From JAGLOK01 sp023139005 (GTDB lineage Bacteria; Bacillota; Clostridia; Christensenellales; UMGS416), in NCBI GenBank assembly GCA_030637745.1, contig DAOWFX010000011.1, forward strand, positions 1 through 11,073: DNA of 11,073 nt. Direction: 5' to 3'. A model generated the notes under the pieces. The model saw only the letters and a list, made by a program, of their open reading frames with translations. It was not told the origin of the DNA and made no database searches. Of the stretch, positions 1 to 7,151 are shown piece by piece (position 1 is the stretch's first letter; every line of letters starts with the position of its first letter). A program made the translations under genes and the position numbers.

Positions 1-679
1 CTACAATATCAACACCTGCTTCAACTGCTTTAAGTAACGTCATGTTGCCTGTGCCACTTGTATTATGTGTATGCAAATGAATAGGTATTTTTACTTTTGC
101 TTTTAGCTCTTTAACCAATTCATACGCTTCATATGGAAGCAACAAGCATGCCATATCTTTAATACATATGGTATGTGAGCCCATAGCCTCAAGTTCAAGA
201 GCAAGATTAACAAAATACTCTCTAGTATGCACAGGACTTGTTGTATAGCATATACAGCCCTCAACGTGCCCACCGTACTTGATTGTAGAATCAATTGCTT
301 GCTTCATGTTTCTTGGGTCATTGAGTGCATCAAATATTCTGAAAACATCAATACCGTTTTCAATGGATTTCTTAACAAACATATCAACTACATCATCAGC
401 ATAGTGTTTGTACCCCAATATATTTTGCCCACGCAGAAGCATTTGAAGTTTTGTGTTGGGCATTGCTTTTCTGAGTTGACGCAAGCGTTCCCAAGGATCT
501 TCTTTTAAGAAACGTAAGCATGAATCAAATGTTGCGCCTCCCCACATTTCCAGGGACCAGTATCCTATTGAATCAAGATCAGCTGCCATGGGCAACATCT
601 CTGATGTGCGCATGCGTGTAGCTGCTTGTGATTGATGCGCATCTCTTAAAATGGTATCAGTAATATGTACCTTAGCCAT
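1..679 (-). CDS. oadA: 5S-type carboxyltransferase: oxaloacetate decarboxylase alpha / pyruvate carboxylase subunit B (3'-truncated)
   Basis: The first 226 residues are present; the rest lies beyond the left edge. The protein opens MAKVHITDTILRDAHQS, the standard start of the DRE-TIM (HMGL-like) carboxyltransferase barrel shared by OadA, PycB and the transcarboxylase 5S subunit. Visible metal/active-site residues are D13 in LRDAHQS, K174 in CIKDMA (the lysine carbamylated in 5S) and the HTH motif at 203-205. The family moves CO2 between carboxybiotin and pyruvate/oxaloacetate. The ATG at 679 has a strong AAGGAGG site (684-690). It is the last visible gene of the operon, 31 bases after oadB. 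A separate biotin carrier upstream suggests this subunit may lack its own C-terminal biotin domain, but that end is not visible. The usual KDMAG is KDMAC here. Confidence 0.93.
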   Translation of the reverse strand, partial: MAKVHITDTILRDAHQSQAATRMRTSEMLPMAADLDSIGYWSLEMWGGATFDSCLRFLKEDPWERLRQLRKAMPNTKLQMLLRGQNILGYKHYADDVVDMFVKKSIENGIDVFRIFDALNDPRNMKQAIDSTIKYGGHVEGCICYTTSPVHTREYFVNLALELEAMGSHTICIKDMACLLLPYEAYELVKELKAKVKIPIHLHTHNTSGTGNMTLLKAVEAGVDIV

Positions 680-710
680 ATAATTCCTCCTTAATAAATA
701 TAATAATTTT

Positions 711-1961
711 TTATGTCATAAACATTGTTAAAAATACACCGGCGGCTACAGCAGAACCAATAACTCCCGCTACATTGGGTCCCATTGCATGCATGAGCAA
801 GAAGTTGTGTGGATCTTCTTGTTGACCAACAGTTTGTACAACTCTTGCAGCCATTGGAACAGCGGAAACTCCTGCAGCACCAATGAGTGGATTAATATCG
901 TCTTTACTAAGTTTATTCATTAATTTTCCTAGTAATACTCCCCCTGCTGTACCGACACAGAATGCGACAAGTCCCATGACCAATATACCAACAGGACTTT
1001 TTAGTATCGTTAAGAACCAAGAATTGTTTACATAATCCCCTGCTATCAGCTTGGGTATGAAGTCCAAAAATGTTGCGCCTCTTGCAGATGCACCTACTGT
1101 GACACCGAGGAATATAACAACAATATTGTTCAATGCATTTTGAGCTGTATCATTAAGTCTTTCTACCACACCGGATTCTCTAAATAAGTTTCCTAGCATC
1201 AGCATTCCGATTAAAGGAGCAGCTTTAGGTATGATTAGTGCTACAACTAAAGTTACGATTATCGGGAATATAATTTTTTCTGTTTTCGAAACAGGTCTTA
1301 GTTGTTTCATTACAATTTTTCGTTCTTTTTTTGTAGTCAACAGTCTCATAATCGGTGGTTGGATAATCGGAACCAATGCCATATAAGAGTAAGCAGCAAC
1401 TGCGATTGGTCCTAGCAAATCAGGTGCCAGCTTTGATGCTGTGTATATTGCAGTTGGACCATCAGCACCACCTATGATTCCGATAGAAGCAGCCTCTCCA
1501 AGTGGGAAGCCGAAGAATAATGCTCCAAAGAATGCAACAAATATACCAAGTTGCGCGGCAGCTCCTAGTAACAAGCTTTTCGGATTTGCTATAAGTGGCC
1601 CAAAGTCTGTCATCGCACCAACACCCATGAAAATCAGAGGTGGATATATTCCAAGTTTGATGCCTTGGTATAAGTAATATAGTAGGCCTCCTGCTTCTTG
1701 TAGTGAATGACCATCTTGTTTTAATATAGGCTCTGCCCAAAGAAGTTCACTAACCACAGGTATGTTTGCTATCAACATACCAAAAGCTATGGGTAAAAGC
1801 AGCAGTGGTTCATATTTTTTTACAATTGCAAGATATAATAATAAAACTGAGATTAATATCATAATTGCATTGAGATATCCTGTGCCGTTGAAGAATCCCA
1901 TAAATCCCATTTCACCAATGAATTTCTGGAAAAAATCACTTAGGCTAAAAGTTGATTGCAT
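711..1961 (-). CDS. oadB: Sodium-ion-translocating decarboxylase beta subunit (OadB/MmdB/GcdB family)
   Basis: 416 residues, within the usual family range, and highly hydrophobic with many membrane segments. Family hallmarks are GGADGPTAIYTASKLAP (164-180, with the conserved aspartate D167), YSYMALVPIIQPPIM (191-205) and NPLIGAAGVSAVPMAARV (about 357-374). In characterised complexes this subunit decarboxylates carboxybiotin on the carrier protein and exports Na+ across the inner membrane; these conserved Asp and Asn/Gly/Ser regions line the ion path. The ATG at 1961 has a GGAGG site 7 bases upstream, just after the biotin-carrier stop (gap 21 bases). The beta subunits for oxaloacetate, methylmalonyl-CoA and glutaconyl-CoA pumps cannot be told apart by eye, so the symbol stands for the family, not the substrate. 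Confidence 0.95.
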   Translation of the reverse strand: MQSTFSLSDFFQKFIGEMGFMGFFNGTGYLNAIMILISVLLLYLAIVKKYEPLLLLPIAFGMLIANIPVVSELLWAEPILKQDGHSLQEAGGLLYYLYQGIKLGIYPPLIFMGVGAMTDFGPLIANPKSLLLGAAAQLGIFVAFFGALFFGFPLGEAASIGIIGGADGPTAIYTASKLAPDLLGPIAVAAYSYMALVPIIQPPIMRLLTTKKERKIVMKQLRPVSKTEKIIFPIIVTLVVALIIPKAAPLIGMLMLGNLFRESGVVERLNDTAQNALNNIVVIFLGVTVGASARGATFLDFIPKLIAGDYVNNSWFLTILKSPVGILVMGLVAFCVGTAGGVLLGKLMNKLSKDDINPLIGAAGVSAVPMAARVVQTVGQQEDPHNFLLMHAMGPNVAGVIGSAVAAGVFLTMFMT

Positions 1962-1982
1962 TTATTTGCCTCCAATACTTTC

Positions 1983-2342
1983 TTAAGCGATTGCGATTAA
2001 TAAATCGCCGGAGTTTACTGTTATACCTTTTGTTGCAACAACTGCAACGACTTCACCTGAGATAGGTGCTTTTATTTCATTTTCCATCTTCATTGCTTCA
2101 AGGATTAAGAGCACATCGCCCTCATTAACTTTGTCTCCCTTGGCTACTTTTACATTAATGATATTTCCAGGCATTGGGGCTACCACTTCTGTTGAACCTG
2201 AGGGAGCAGTTGAATCCATTGATACAGGTGCCTGTGCTGTTGAAGCAGTTGTTATCGGTGCTGCAGCATGAGTTGATCCGCCAACTTCTTCTACTTCCAC
2301 TTCATATGATTTGTTATTTACTTTTATTAAAAACTTTTTCAT
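1983..2342 (-). CDS. Free biotin carrier protein (biotinyl domain, MmdC/1.3S-like)
   Basis: 119 residues in three parts: an N-terminal strand-rich start (1-20), a flexible Ala/Thr/Ser/Pro-rich linker (about 22-52), and a C-terminal biotinyl domain (about 53-119). The biotinylation motif EAMKMEN (82-88) places biotin on K85. This matches the transcarboxylase 1.3S subunit and the MmdC/GcdC gamma subunits of sodium-pump decarboxylases. It would carry CO2 as carboxybiotin between the carboxyltransferase and the OadB pump. The ATG at 2342 follows an AAGGAGAAGG site; 18 bases separate it from the OadG-like gene. No biotin ligase is visible in the window. The carrier function is clear; which carboxyltransferase it serves (12S, 5S or both) is not. 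Confidence 0.95.
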   Translation of the reverse strand: MKKFLIKVNNKSYEVEVEEVGGSTHAAAPITTASTAQAPVSMDSTAPSGSTEVVAPMPGNIINVKVAKGDKVNEGDVLLILEAMKMENEIKAPISGEVVAVVATKGITVNSGDLLIAIA

Positions 2343-2360
2343 TACCTTCTCCTTAAATAA

Positions 2361-2711
2361 TTAATAACTATTTCTTGTTTTAGTATTGATTCTTCTATAG
2401 CTTTTTATTGCAAACTTCTTGCCTGTTCTTTGAGTGTTTAAGCTATTAATGGCAGCCATTATTACTGCAACTATTTCATCTTCGTTTTCATCAACATGAT
2501 CTTTTTTTAATGCTATTTTTGATACAGGCTTATTTTCAACAGTTTTACCATTGGATGCTAATTTTAAAAGATTAATCACCAGAATTAGCAAAACAAGTAT
2601 TACAAAAACACTACCAAGACCAATGAGTAATCCATTTACACCCCAGCTTAGCTTATCTTTTGTAGACAATAAATTTGTGCTACTTTCTAAAATTATTTGA
2701 AACATACTCAT
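2361..2711 (-). CDS. OadG-family small membrane subunit (OAD gamma / MMD delta)
   Basis: 116 residues with one membrane helix (about 25-50, rich in Gly/Leu/Val/Ile), then a charged linker and a short C-terminal segment, DEIVAVIMAAINSL (about 78-91) followed by KFAIKSYRRI. That layout is typical of OadG and MmdD, small subunits that hold the soluble carboxyltransferase to the membrane beta subunit and help assemble the complex. The tail ends soon after the YRRI segment, without the longer C-terminus of some homologues. The ATG at 2711 is served by an AAGGAG site that overlaps the TAA stop of the upstream carboxyltransferase gene (2725-2727), which suggests coupled translation. The family call rests on topology, the tail motif and context; such subunits are poorly conserved. 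Confidence 0.85.
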   Translation of the reverse strand: MSMFQIILESSTNLLSTKDKLSWGVNGLLIGLGSVFVILVLLILVINLLKLASNGKTVENKPVSKIALKKDHVDENEDEIVAVIMAAINSLNTQRTGKKFAIKSYRRINTKTRNSY

Positions 2712-2724
2712 TATTCATCGCTCC

Positions 2725-4251
2725 TTATAATGGCATGTTTCCATGCTTTTTGGGTGGTAGTTCAGAGTACTTTGCATATAACATTTCAAATGCTGCTGCA
2801 ACCATAGGGCGTGTATTAATTGGATCGATTATATCATCAATATATCCACGTTGTGCTGCTGCAATCGGACTTGAATTATACGTTGAAAATTTGTCTGTAT
2901 ACTCTTTTCTTGCTTTTATTGGATCAGTTGCTTTTTCAATTTCATCTTTATATACAATCATAGCTGCAACATCAGCAGGTAAGATTGAGATTTTAGCTGA
3001 TGGCCAAGCATAAACGATATCAGCACCTAAAGCACGTGATCCCATTAATGAATAAGCGCTACCTGTTGCATTATTTAAAATAACTGTAACCATTGGAATT
3101 GTTGCACTTGAATATGCATAGGCAATCTTTGCACTATCTTTCACTATTCCTAGATGCTCAGCTGTTGATGATGATTCAATACCTTTGCTATCAACTAATG
3201 TTAATAGTGGGATACTGAAACTGTCACAGAAACCAATGAATGAAGCGATCTTCTTCGCAGAATCACTTTTTATAATACCGTTCTCATTATTGGGTTGGTT
3301 TGCAACTACTCCGATTGCTCTTGAATTAATTCTCATAAATCCTACAACACTAGTTGTTGCATAGTTTGAATATAGTTCTAAGAAATTGGAATTTTCACTA
3401 AGTGACTGGATAACTTGCACTACATCGTATTGTGAAGTACCAATTAATGAATCGAACTCCGGGGTATTTCGATTTAAATCATCTGTAATTTCCGCATCAG
3501 GAGCATCTTCAAGATTGCTAGAAGGAAGAAATTCGAGCAATTCTTTTGTCTTTGCAAATAGTTCATCTTCTGTTTTACACATAATAGCAGCCAAGCCGGA
3601 TTTAGTGGTCACATAAGATGCAGATGTAATATCAGAAGCTGAATCTTTTGAGTCCTTTGCATCATATACAGAGGCACTATACGCTCCTGTAGCACCAATT
3701 TCTTCAGCGATTAACGTTATATCACCTAAAGAAGCAGCGATTGCCGCAGCGCCTATACAAGGTCCACATATAAGATTAATCTGTGGAACAATACCGGATA
3801 ACTGGACACATTTGTTGAAAATTGATCCATATCCATTTAATGCATCTACGCTTTCTTGGATTCGAGCTCCTGCTGAGTCTAGAATACCGATTATTGGTAC
3901 AGAAGAACTTGCTGCCATATCCATTGTTTTGCAGATTTTTTTAGCATTCATTTCACTGACTGAGCCATCAAGAACTGTATAATCTTGTGCATATATATAT
4001 ACAGGACGATTATTAATCGTACCATATCCTGCAACTAGTCCCTCACATGGTGCACTATCGGATGTAAAATCATTGTTTCTGAATGTTAAGAAAGCATCGA
4101 TTTCAATAAATGTATCCTGATCAATTACTTTTTCAATTCTTTCACGTGCAGTCATCTTACCTGCATTGTGTTGTTCTTCCACCTTTTGTGTACCGCCACC
4201 TTTGAGCAATTGCTCTTTTAGTTTCAGTACATCGGGTGCGTTGCTAATCAT
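2725..4251 (-). CDS. mmdA: 12S/MmdA-type acyl-CoA carboxyltransferase subunit, divergent
   Basis: 508 residues, the normal length for biotin-dependent carboxyltransferases (MmdA, PccB, transcarboxylase 12S). Two crotonase-like halves are visible. The N-half holds KMTARERIEKVID (about 32-44), SAGARIQESVDALNGYG (126-142) and GPCIGAAA (163-170). The C-half holds VGFMRINSRAIGVVANQP, a GSAYSLMGSRALGADIVYAWP segment shortened here to GSAY...VYAWP, RGYIDDIIDP, and the ending PPKKHGNMPL typical of MmdA. The family moves CO2 between carboxybiotin and an acyl-CoA such as methylmalonyl-/propionyl-CoA. Two glycine motifs differ from consensus (CIGAA for CAGGA, TGSAY for YGGAY), so the substrate is uncertain. 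The longer start at 4266 is rejected because its ATG lies inside the ribosome binding site GGAGGT (4259-4264), which sits 7 bases before the ATG at 4251. It is the first gene of the operon. Confidence 0.9.
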   Translation of the reverse strand: MISNAPDVLKLKEQLLKGGGTQKVEEQHNAGKMTARERIEKVIDQDTFIEIDAFLTFRNNDFTSDSAPCEGLVAGYGTINNRPVYIYAQDYTVLDGSVSEMNAKKICKTMDMAASSSVPIIGILDSAGARIQESVDALNGYGSIFNKCVQLSGIVPQINLICGPCIGAAAIAASLGDITLIAEEIGATGAYSASVYDAKDSKDSASDITSASYVTTKSGLAAIMCKTEDELFAKTKELLEFLPSSNLEDAPDAEITDDLNRNTPEFDSLIGTSQYDVVQVIQSLSENSNFLELYSNYATTSVVGFMRINSRAIGVVANQPNNENGIIKSDSAKKIASFIGFCDSFSIPLLTLVDSKGIESSSTAEHLGIVKDSAKIAYAYSSATIPMVTVILNNATGSAYSLMGSRALGADIVYAWPSAKISILPADVAAMIVYKDEIEKATDPIKARKEYTDKFSTYNSSPIAAAQRGYIDDIIDPINTRPMVAAAFEMLYAKYSELPPKKHGNMPL

Positions 4252-4302
4252 GTAGCATACCTCCATAAAAATATTTAATATAAAATTAGATTCTTATCAT
4301 AT

Positions 4303-4334
4303 AAAAAAAGTTTAGTTAACAAAATAACTTAACT
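4303..4334 (-). terminator. Weak AT-rich hairpin with T7 tract in the rluB-oad gap
   Basis: On the minus strand, arms AGTTAA and TTAACT (4329-4334 and 4314-4319) enclose a 9-base loop and are followed, after four bases, by seven T residues (4309-4303). The stem has only 6 pairs and is almost all A-T, so it is a poor intrinsic terminator by itself. It lies downstream of the candidate promoter at 4350-4378, so it could end rluB read-through, act as a leader element of the oad operon, or be chance in AT-rich spacer. Confidence 0.3.
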
Positions 4335-4349
4335 TCTCCCACTTTCTAT

Positions 4350-4378
4350 ATTCTACATTAATGTCCCATTTCCTTCAA
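4350..4378 (-). promoter_or_regulatory. Candidate sigma-A promoter of the decarboxylase operon
   Basis: Minus-strand boxes TTGAAG (4373-4378) and TAGAAT (4350-4355) are separated by exactly 17 bases. They lie just after the rluB stop and would give a leader of roughly 90 bases before the carboxyltransferase ATG. The -35 box has 4 of 6 consensus bases and the -10 box 5 of 6. It overlaps a small inverted repeat (TTCAAC/GTTGAA, 4374-4390). A second, poorer candidate (TTGTTA with TATGAT, spacing 15) lies closer to the gene. Confidence 0.5.
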
Positions 4379-4395
4379 CAAATAGTTGAAATCTG

Positions 4396-5100
4396 TTATA
4401 TATTTAATAAAGTTTGTATTTCATTTTTTGATAATTCTCGAAAACTACCACGATCTAATCCAATATTCGTTATTTCTCCTATTTTAAGTCTTTCTAATTT
4501 TAATACACGATAGCCTAGTTGTTCTACCATGTTTCTTATTTGTCTATTTCTACCTTCATGGATAATTATATTGAATACAGATATGTTTTTTGTTCTAGAT
4601 TTTAAGAATACACGTGCATGTGATGTTAAATGATTTTCTATGATCATTCCAGATTTTAGTTTTATAATATCTCCATCTGTTAGGAAATTATTTATCTTTA
4701 CTTGATATTCTTTTGTACAATTATATCTTGGATGAGAAATGTGGTTTGCAAACTCACCATCATTTGTAACAATTATCAATCCACTTGTTTTATAATCTAG
4801 TCTTCCTATAGTAAATAAACGTGCATCAACATTCTTAAAATACTCAATTACAGTTTCTCTCTCTCTTGAGTCGCCGGAAGTACATAAGACATTTTCAGGT
4901 TTATTAAATAGGAAATAATATTTTTGTTCTTGTTGAATGATCTTTCCATTGAGCATAACTATATCTTTATCTGGATCAACTTGATGTCCCGGTTCACTAA
5001 CTACTGTCCCATTTATGAAGACAATACCTTCTGCAATTATTTCTTCACACTTTCTCCTAGAGGCAATACCACAGGAGGCCATATATTTTTGTAAGCGCAT
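4396..5100 (-). CDS. rluB: Ribosomal large-subunit pseudouridine synthase (RluB/RsuA family)
   Basis: 234 residues. An N-terminal S4 RNA-binding domain (MRLQKYMASCGIASRRKCEE onward, about 1-50) is followed by the RsuA/RluB/E/F catalytic domain. The family motif GRLDYKTSGL (99-108) carries the catalytic aspartate D102; EGRNRQIRNM (182-191) is the second conserved block. It converts a uridine in rRNA to pseudouridine, most likely in 23S helix 89 as for B. subtilis RluB, though RsuA-like specificity for 16S cannot be excluded by sequence reading alone. The ATG at 5100 has an AGGAGAA site. It follows scpB by 43 bases, an order (scpA-scpB-...-rluB) found widely in Bacillota; the spore-maturation genes that sit between them in Bacillus are absent here. 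Confidence 0.93.
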   Translation of the reverse strand: MRLQKYMASCGIASRRKCEEIIAEGIVFINGTVVSEPGHQVDPDKDIVMLNGKIIQQEQKYYFLFNKPENVLCTSGDSRERETVIEYFKNVDARLFTIGRLDYKTSGLIIVTNDGEFANHISHPRYNCTKEYQVKINNFLTDGDIIKLKSGMIIENHLTSHARVFLKSRTKNISVFNIIIHEGRNRQIRNMVEQLGYRVLKLERLKIGEITNIGLDRGSFRELSKNEIQTLLNI

Positions 5101-5143
5101 AATTTTCTCCTATATAATAGGTAAAAAGTGAATGTTAGACGTA

Positions 5144-5725
5144 TTATATTTCATCATCAATACTCTTGTTTGATGGTATTTCTTCCGACTCTTGATCTTC
5201 ATTTATATCTTCAGGTATTTCAATTTCAGCAACAGATGGTAAATTATCTAATGAATTCATGTTAAACTCTCTTAAAAAGAATTCTGTAGTACTAAAAAGA
5301 GTAGGATTTCCTAATGCATTCTTTTTCCCTGATTCTTCTATCAGTCCCCTATCTCGAAGTACATTGATTGAATAATCACTGCGCACACCACGAATCTCTG
5401 CTACTTCTGTGCGAGTGATTGGTTGCTTATATGCAATGATGGACAATGTTTCTATTGCACTTTTTGTAAGACTTGTAGTCTTTAGTGGTGCAAGAACATG
5501 GTCGATAGCTTCAGCGTAAATGTTCCTCGATGACATCTGCACACTATCTTTTATCCAAATGATTTGAATACCTGCATTACGTAAGTCATATTCATCAGAT
5601 AGGATTGCAATTTGCTTTTTTACTTCAGAAACATCTTCAGTTAATCCTGCTGCAATATCTTTTGTATGCAAACTATCACCGGCTATGAAGAGTATAGCTT
5701 CAATTTGATTTTTCAATTCACTCAT
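5144..5725 (-). CDS. scpB: Segregation and condensation protein B
   Basis: 193 residues from the chosen start. Two winged-helix domains are expected; visible family signatures are ETLSIIAYKQPITRTEVAEI (92-111), RGVRSDYSINVLRDRGLIEE (112-131) and GNPTLFSTTEFFLREF (139-154). The last 30 or so residues are an acidic, probably disordered tail. ScpB dimers bind the kleisin ScpA and complete the SMC-ScpAB condensin that organises and segregates the chromosome. An in-frame ATG at 5755 exists, but the ATG at 5725 has an AAGGGA site close upstream and begins MSELKNQIEAILF, the usual family start. This ATG overlaps the end of scpA by 8 bases (ATGAGTGA), a coupling expected for two subunits of one complex. 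Confidence 0.95.
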   Translation of the reverse strand: MSELKNQIEAILFIAGDSLHTKDIAAGLTEDVSEVKKQIAILSDEYDLRNAGIQIIWIKDSVQMSSRNIYAEAIDHVLAPLKTTSLTKSAIETLSIIAYKQPITRTEVAEIRGVRSDYSINVLRDRGLIEESGKKNALGNPTLFSTTEFFLREFNMNSLDNLPSVAEIEIPEDINEDQESEEIPSNKSIDDEI

Positions 5726-6452
5726 TATCTTTCCCTTCTGTAACAACGGACTCAATAAAAATAGTGTCCTTCTTATTTTTTTGGGTTATAATAATTCTAC
5801 CGAGTTTGCTTAGCTCCAAAAGTGCCATAAATGTGACTATAACTTCCGATTTTGTTGAGCTTTCTGTAAATAAATCAGTAAAACTTGTTCTTTTGCTTTT
5901 CAACAATTTCTTTCTAATCAAGAACATTTTTTCTTGTACTGTAAATGTTTCTCTTTCTATTTCACGAGGTGGTATTTCTTCTTCTACCTCATTAAACTTT
6001 TTAAGTAATATTGCAAAAGCTTGAGTTAATGCTTCAATCCCTACACCTTCAAGGTCAAGCTCTGTACGAGGTACTATTTCCTCGGGTAATCTATAGAAAC
6101 GTTTTTTTGCTTCATCCTCGTTTTCTTTTAGTTTTTCACAAGCCATTTTATAGAGCTTATATTCTTGTAGTTGGCGTATCAATTTGCTTTCAGCGCCTTC
6201 TTCATCCTCATCTTCATAGATTGGTTTTGGAAGTAATTTTTGAGATTTTATCTCCAGCAATCTTGCTGCCATGATCAGGAATAGGCTCTTGTTTTCCATA
6301 TTATCCATTGATATTTGTGCAGTATACTCTAAGTATTGTTCAGTAATATTTGAAATGAATATATCATTAATATCAATTTGTGCTCTAGTGATTAGAAACA
6401 ACAATAAATCCAATGGACCTTCAAATATAGGCAATACAACATGCTGAGACAT
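5718..6452 (-). CDS. scpA: Segregation and condensation protein A (kleisin)
   Basis: 244 residues, normal length for bacterial kleisins. The N-terminal SMC-neck-binding region has the signature FEGPLDLLLFLI (10-21), followed by AARLLEIKSQKLLP (62-75). The middle (about 78-170) is charged and holds the ScpB-binding stretch. The C-terminus (about 195-240) is a small winged helix ending VTFMALLELSKLGRIII that contacts the SMC head. It bridges the SMC dimer and ScpB in the condensin complex on the nucleoid. It starts 5 bases after the M50 protease gene and overlaps scpB by 8 bases, so the three are almost certainly one transcript. Confidence 0.96.
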   Translation of the reverse strand: MSQHVVLPIFEGPLDLLLFLITRAQIDINDIFISNITEQYLEYTAQISMDNMENKSLFLIMAARLLEIKSQKLLPKPIYEDEDEEGAESKLIRQLQEYKLYKMACEKLKENEDEAKKRFYRLPEEIVPRTELDLEGVGIEALTQAFAILLKKFNEVEEEIPPREIERETFTVQEKMFLIRKKLLKSKRTSFTDLFTESSTKSEVIVTFMALLELSKLGRIIITQKNKKDTIFIESVVTEGKDNE

Positions 6453-6457
6453 TTTTG

Positions 6458-7102
6458 CTACCCCACTAATCCTTGTATAAATGATAAGAAAGTAATGAAG
6501 CCCTTAAGTATGAGATTACTGAAACCTGATATATAACCACCTAACACTCCAACTATGGATAATAGTATTATAATCATAAAACCATATCTCTTCAGAGTAT
6601 AGATGACTTTCATGTTCTTAAATCTTACAAGTGTAGTCAATAAATTGAAACCATCAAGAGGAGGTAATGGTAGAAGATTAAACGTCAGTAGCATCAGATT
6701 GATATATATAAAAGCGCGGACAATGCTATATGCAGCTTCACTATTAATCAATAGATTTCCGGAAAAATAAAAAATAGTAGTAGCAATGAAAGCTAAGATG
6801 AAGTTTCCAAACACACCTGCTAAAGTGACATAGATATAGTCGCGTCTACCATTTTTGAAATTATTGATATTTACTTGAACAGGTTTTGCCCATCCAAATC
6901 CGATGAGTATAACCATAATAAATCCTATAGGATCTATATGTTTCAATGGATTTAATGTTAGACGTCCTTGAATTTTTGGGGTATCATCTCCTGCCTTATA
7001 TGCAACATAAGCATGCATAAACTCGTGTATTGTAAAAGCTACGATTATCGCAGGTAGATTGTAGAGTATTTGAAGTGGTGCAATCAGTATATTATTTAAC
7101 AT
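6458..7102 (-). CDS. Site-2 protease family (M50) intramembrane zinc metalloprotease
   Basis: 214 residues with about five to six membrane helices. The zinc-binding motif HEFMH (26-30) lies in the first helix, and the second family motif NLLPLPPLDG (142-151) supplies the third zinc ligand, D150. GWAKPV (70-75) is the conserved loop of this subgroup. It resembles the short, PDZ-less M50 proteins (B. subtilis YwhC-like) commonly found beside scpA in Bacillota. Members cleave substrates within the membrane; the substrate here is unknown. The catalytic residues are intact, so it is likely active. The ATG at 7102 has a moderate AAGGA site 7 bases upstream. It is the first gene after the promoter and palindrome at 7121-7179. 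Confidence 0.92.
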   Translation of the reverse strand: MLNNILIAPLQILYNLPAIIVAFTIHEFMHAYVAYKAGDDTPKIQGRLTLNPLKHIDPIGFIMVILIGFGWAKPVQVNINNFKNGRRDYIYVTLAGVFGNFILAFIATTIFYFSGNLLINSEAAYSIVRAFIYINLMLLTFNLLPLPPLDGFNLLTTLVRFKNMKVIYTLKRYGFMIIILLSIVGVLGGYISGFSNLILKGFITFLSFIQGLVG

Positions 7103-7120
7103 ATTTATTTCCTTACAAAT

Positions 7121-7151
7121 TAATACGAAGTAGTGTAACTACTTCGTATTA
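7121..7151. repeat. Perfect 14-bp inverted repeat over a promoter start region
   Basis: Arms TAATACGAAGTAGT (7121-7134) and ACTACTTCGTATTA (7138-7151) are perfect complements with a 3-base centre. The repeat touches the last base of the -10 box at 7151-7156 and extends across the expected transcription start (about 7144). No T tract follows on the minus strand, so it is not a standard terminator for punA. Its placement fits a repressor operator. In transcripts reading through from punA it would form a strong hairpin just before the M50 protease ribosome binding site. Confidence 0.75.

Noticed and set aside
227..508. Plus-strand frame of 93 codons
   Set aside because: It is antisense to the oadA reading, which continues unbroken to the window edge with clear catalytic motifs.
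1441..1986. Open frames on the plus strand (1441-1677, 1762-1986) and another minus-strand frame (1462-1740) inside oadB
   Set aside because: They lie wholly or almost wholly within a well-supported membrane protein gene, have no recognisable motif, and no good ribosome binding site was seen.
4252..4266. Five-codon N-terminal extension of the carboxyltransferase (MEVCY)
   Set aside because: The upstream ATG overlaps the GGAGGT binding site that correctly serves the ATG at 4251.
4374..4390. Inverted repeat TTCAAC/GTTGAA after rluB as a terminator
   Set aside because: The stem is only 6 bp, no T run follows on the minus strand, and it overlaps the candidate -35 box.
7121..7151. The palindrome as an intrinsic terminator for punA
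   Set aside because: After the repeat the minus strand reads ATTTGTAAGG, with no T tract; the position on a promoter start favours an operator.
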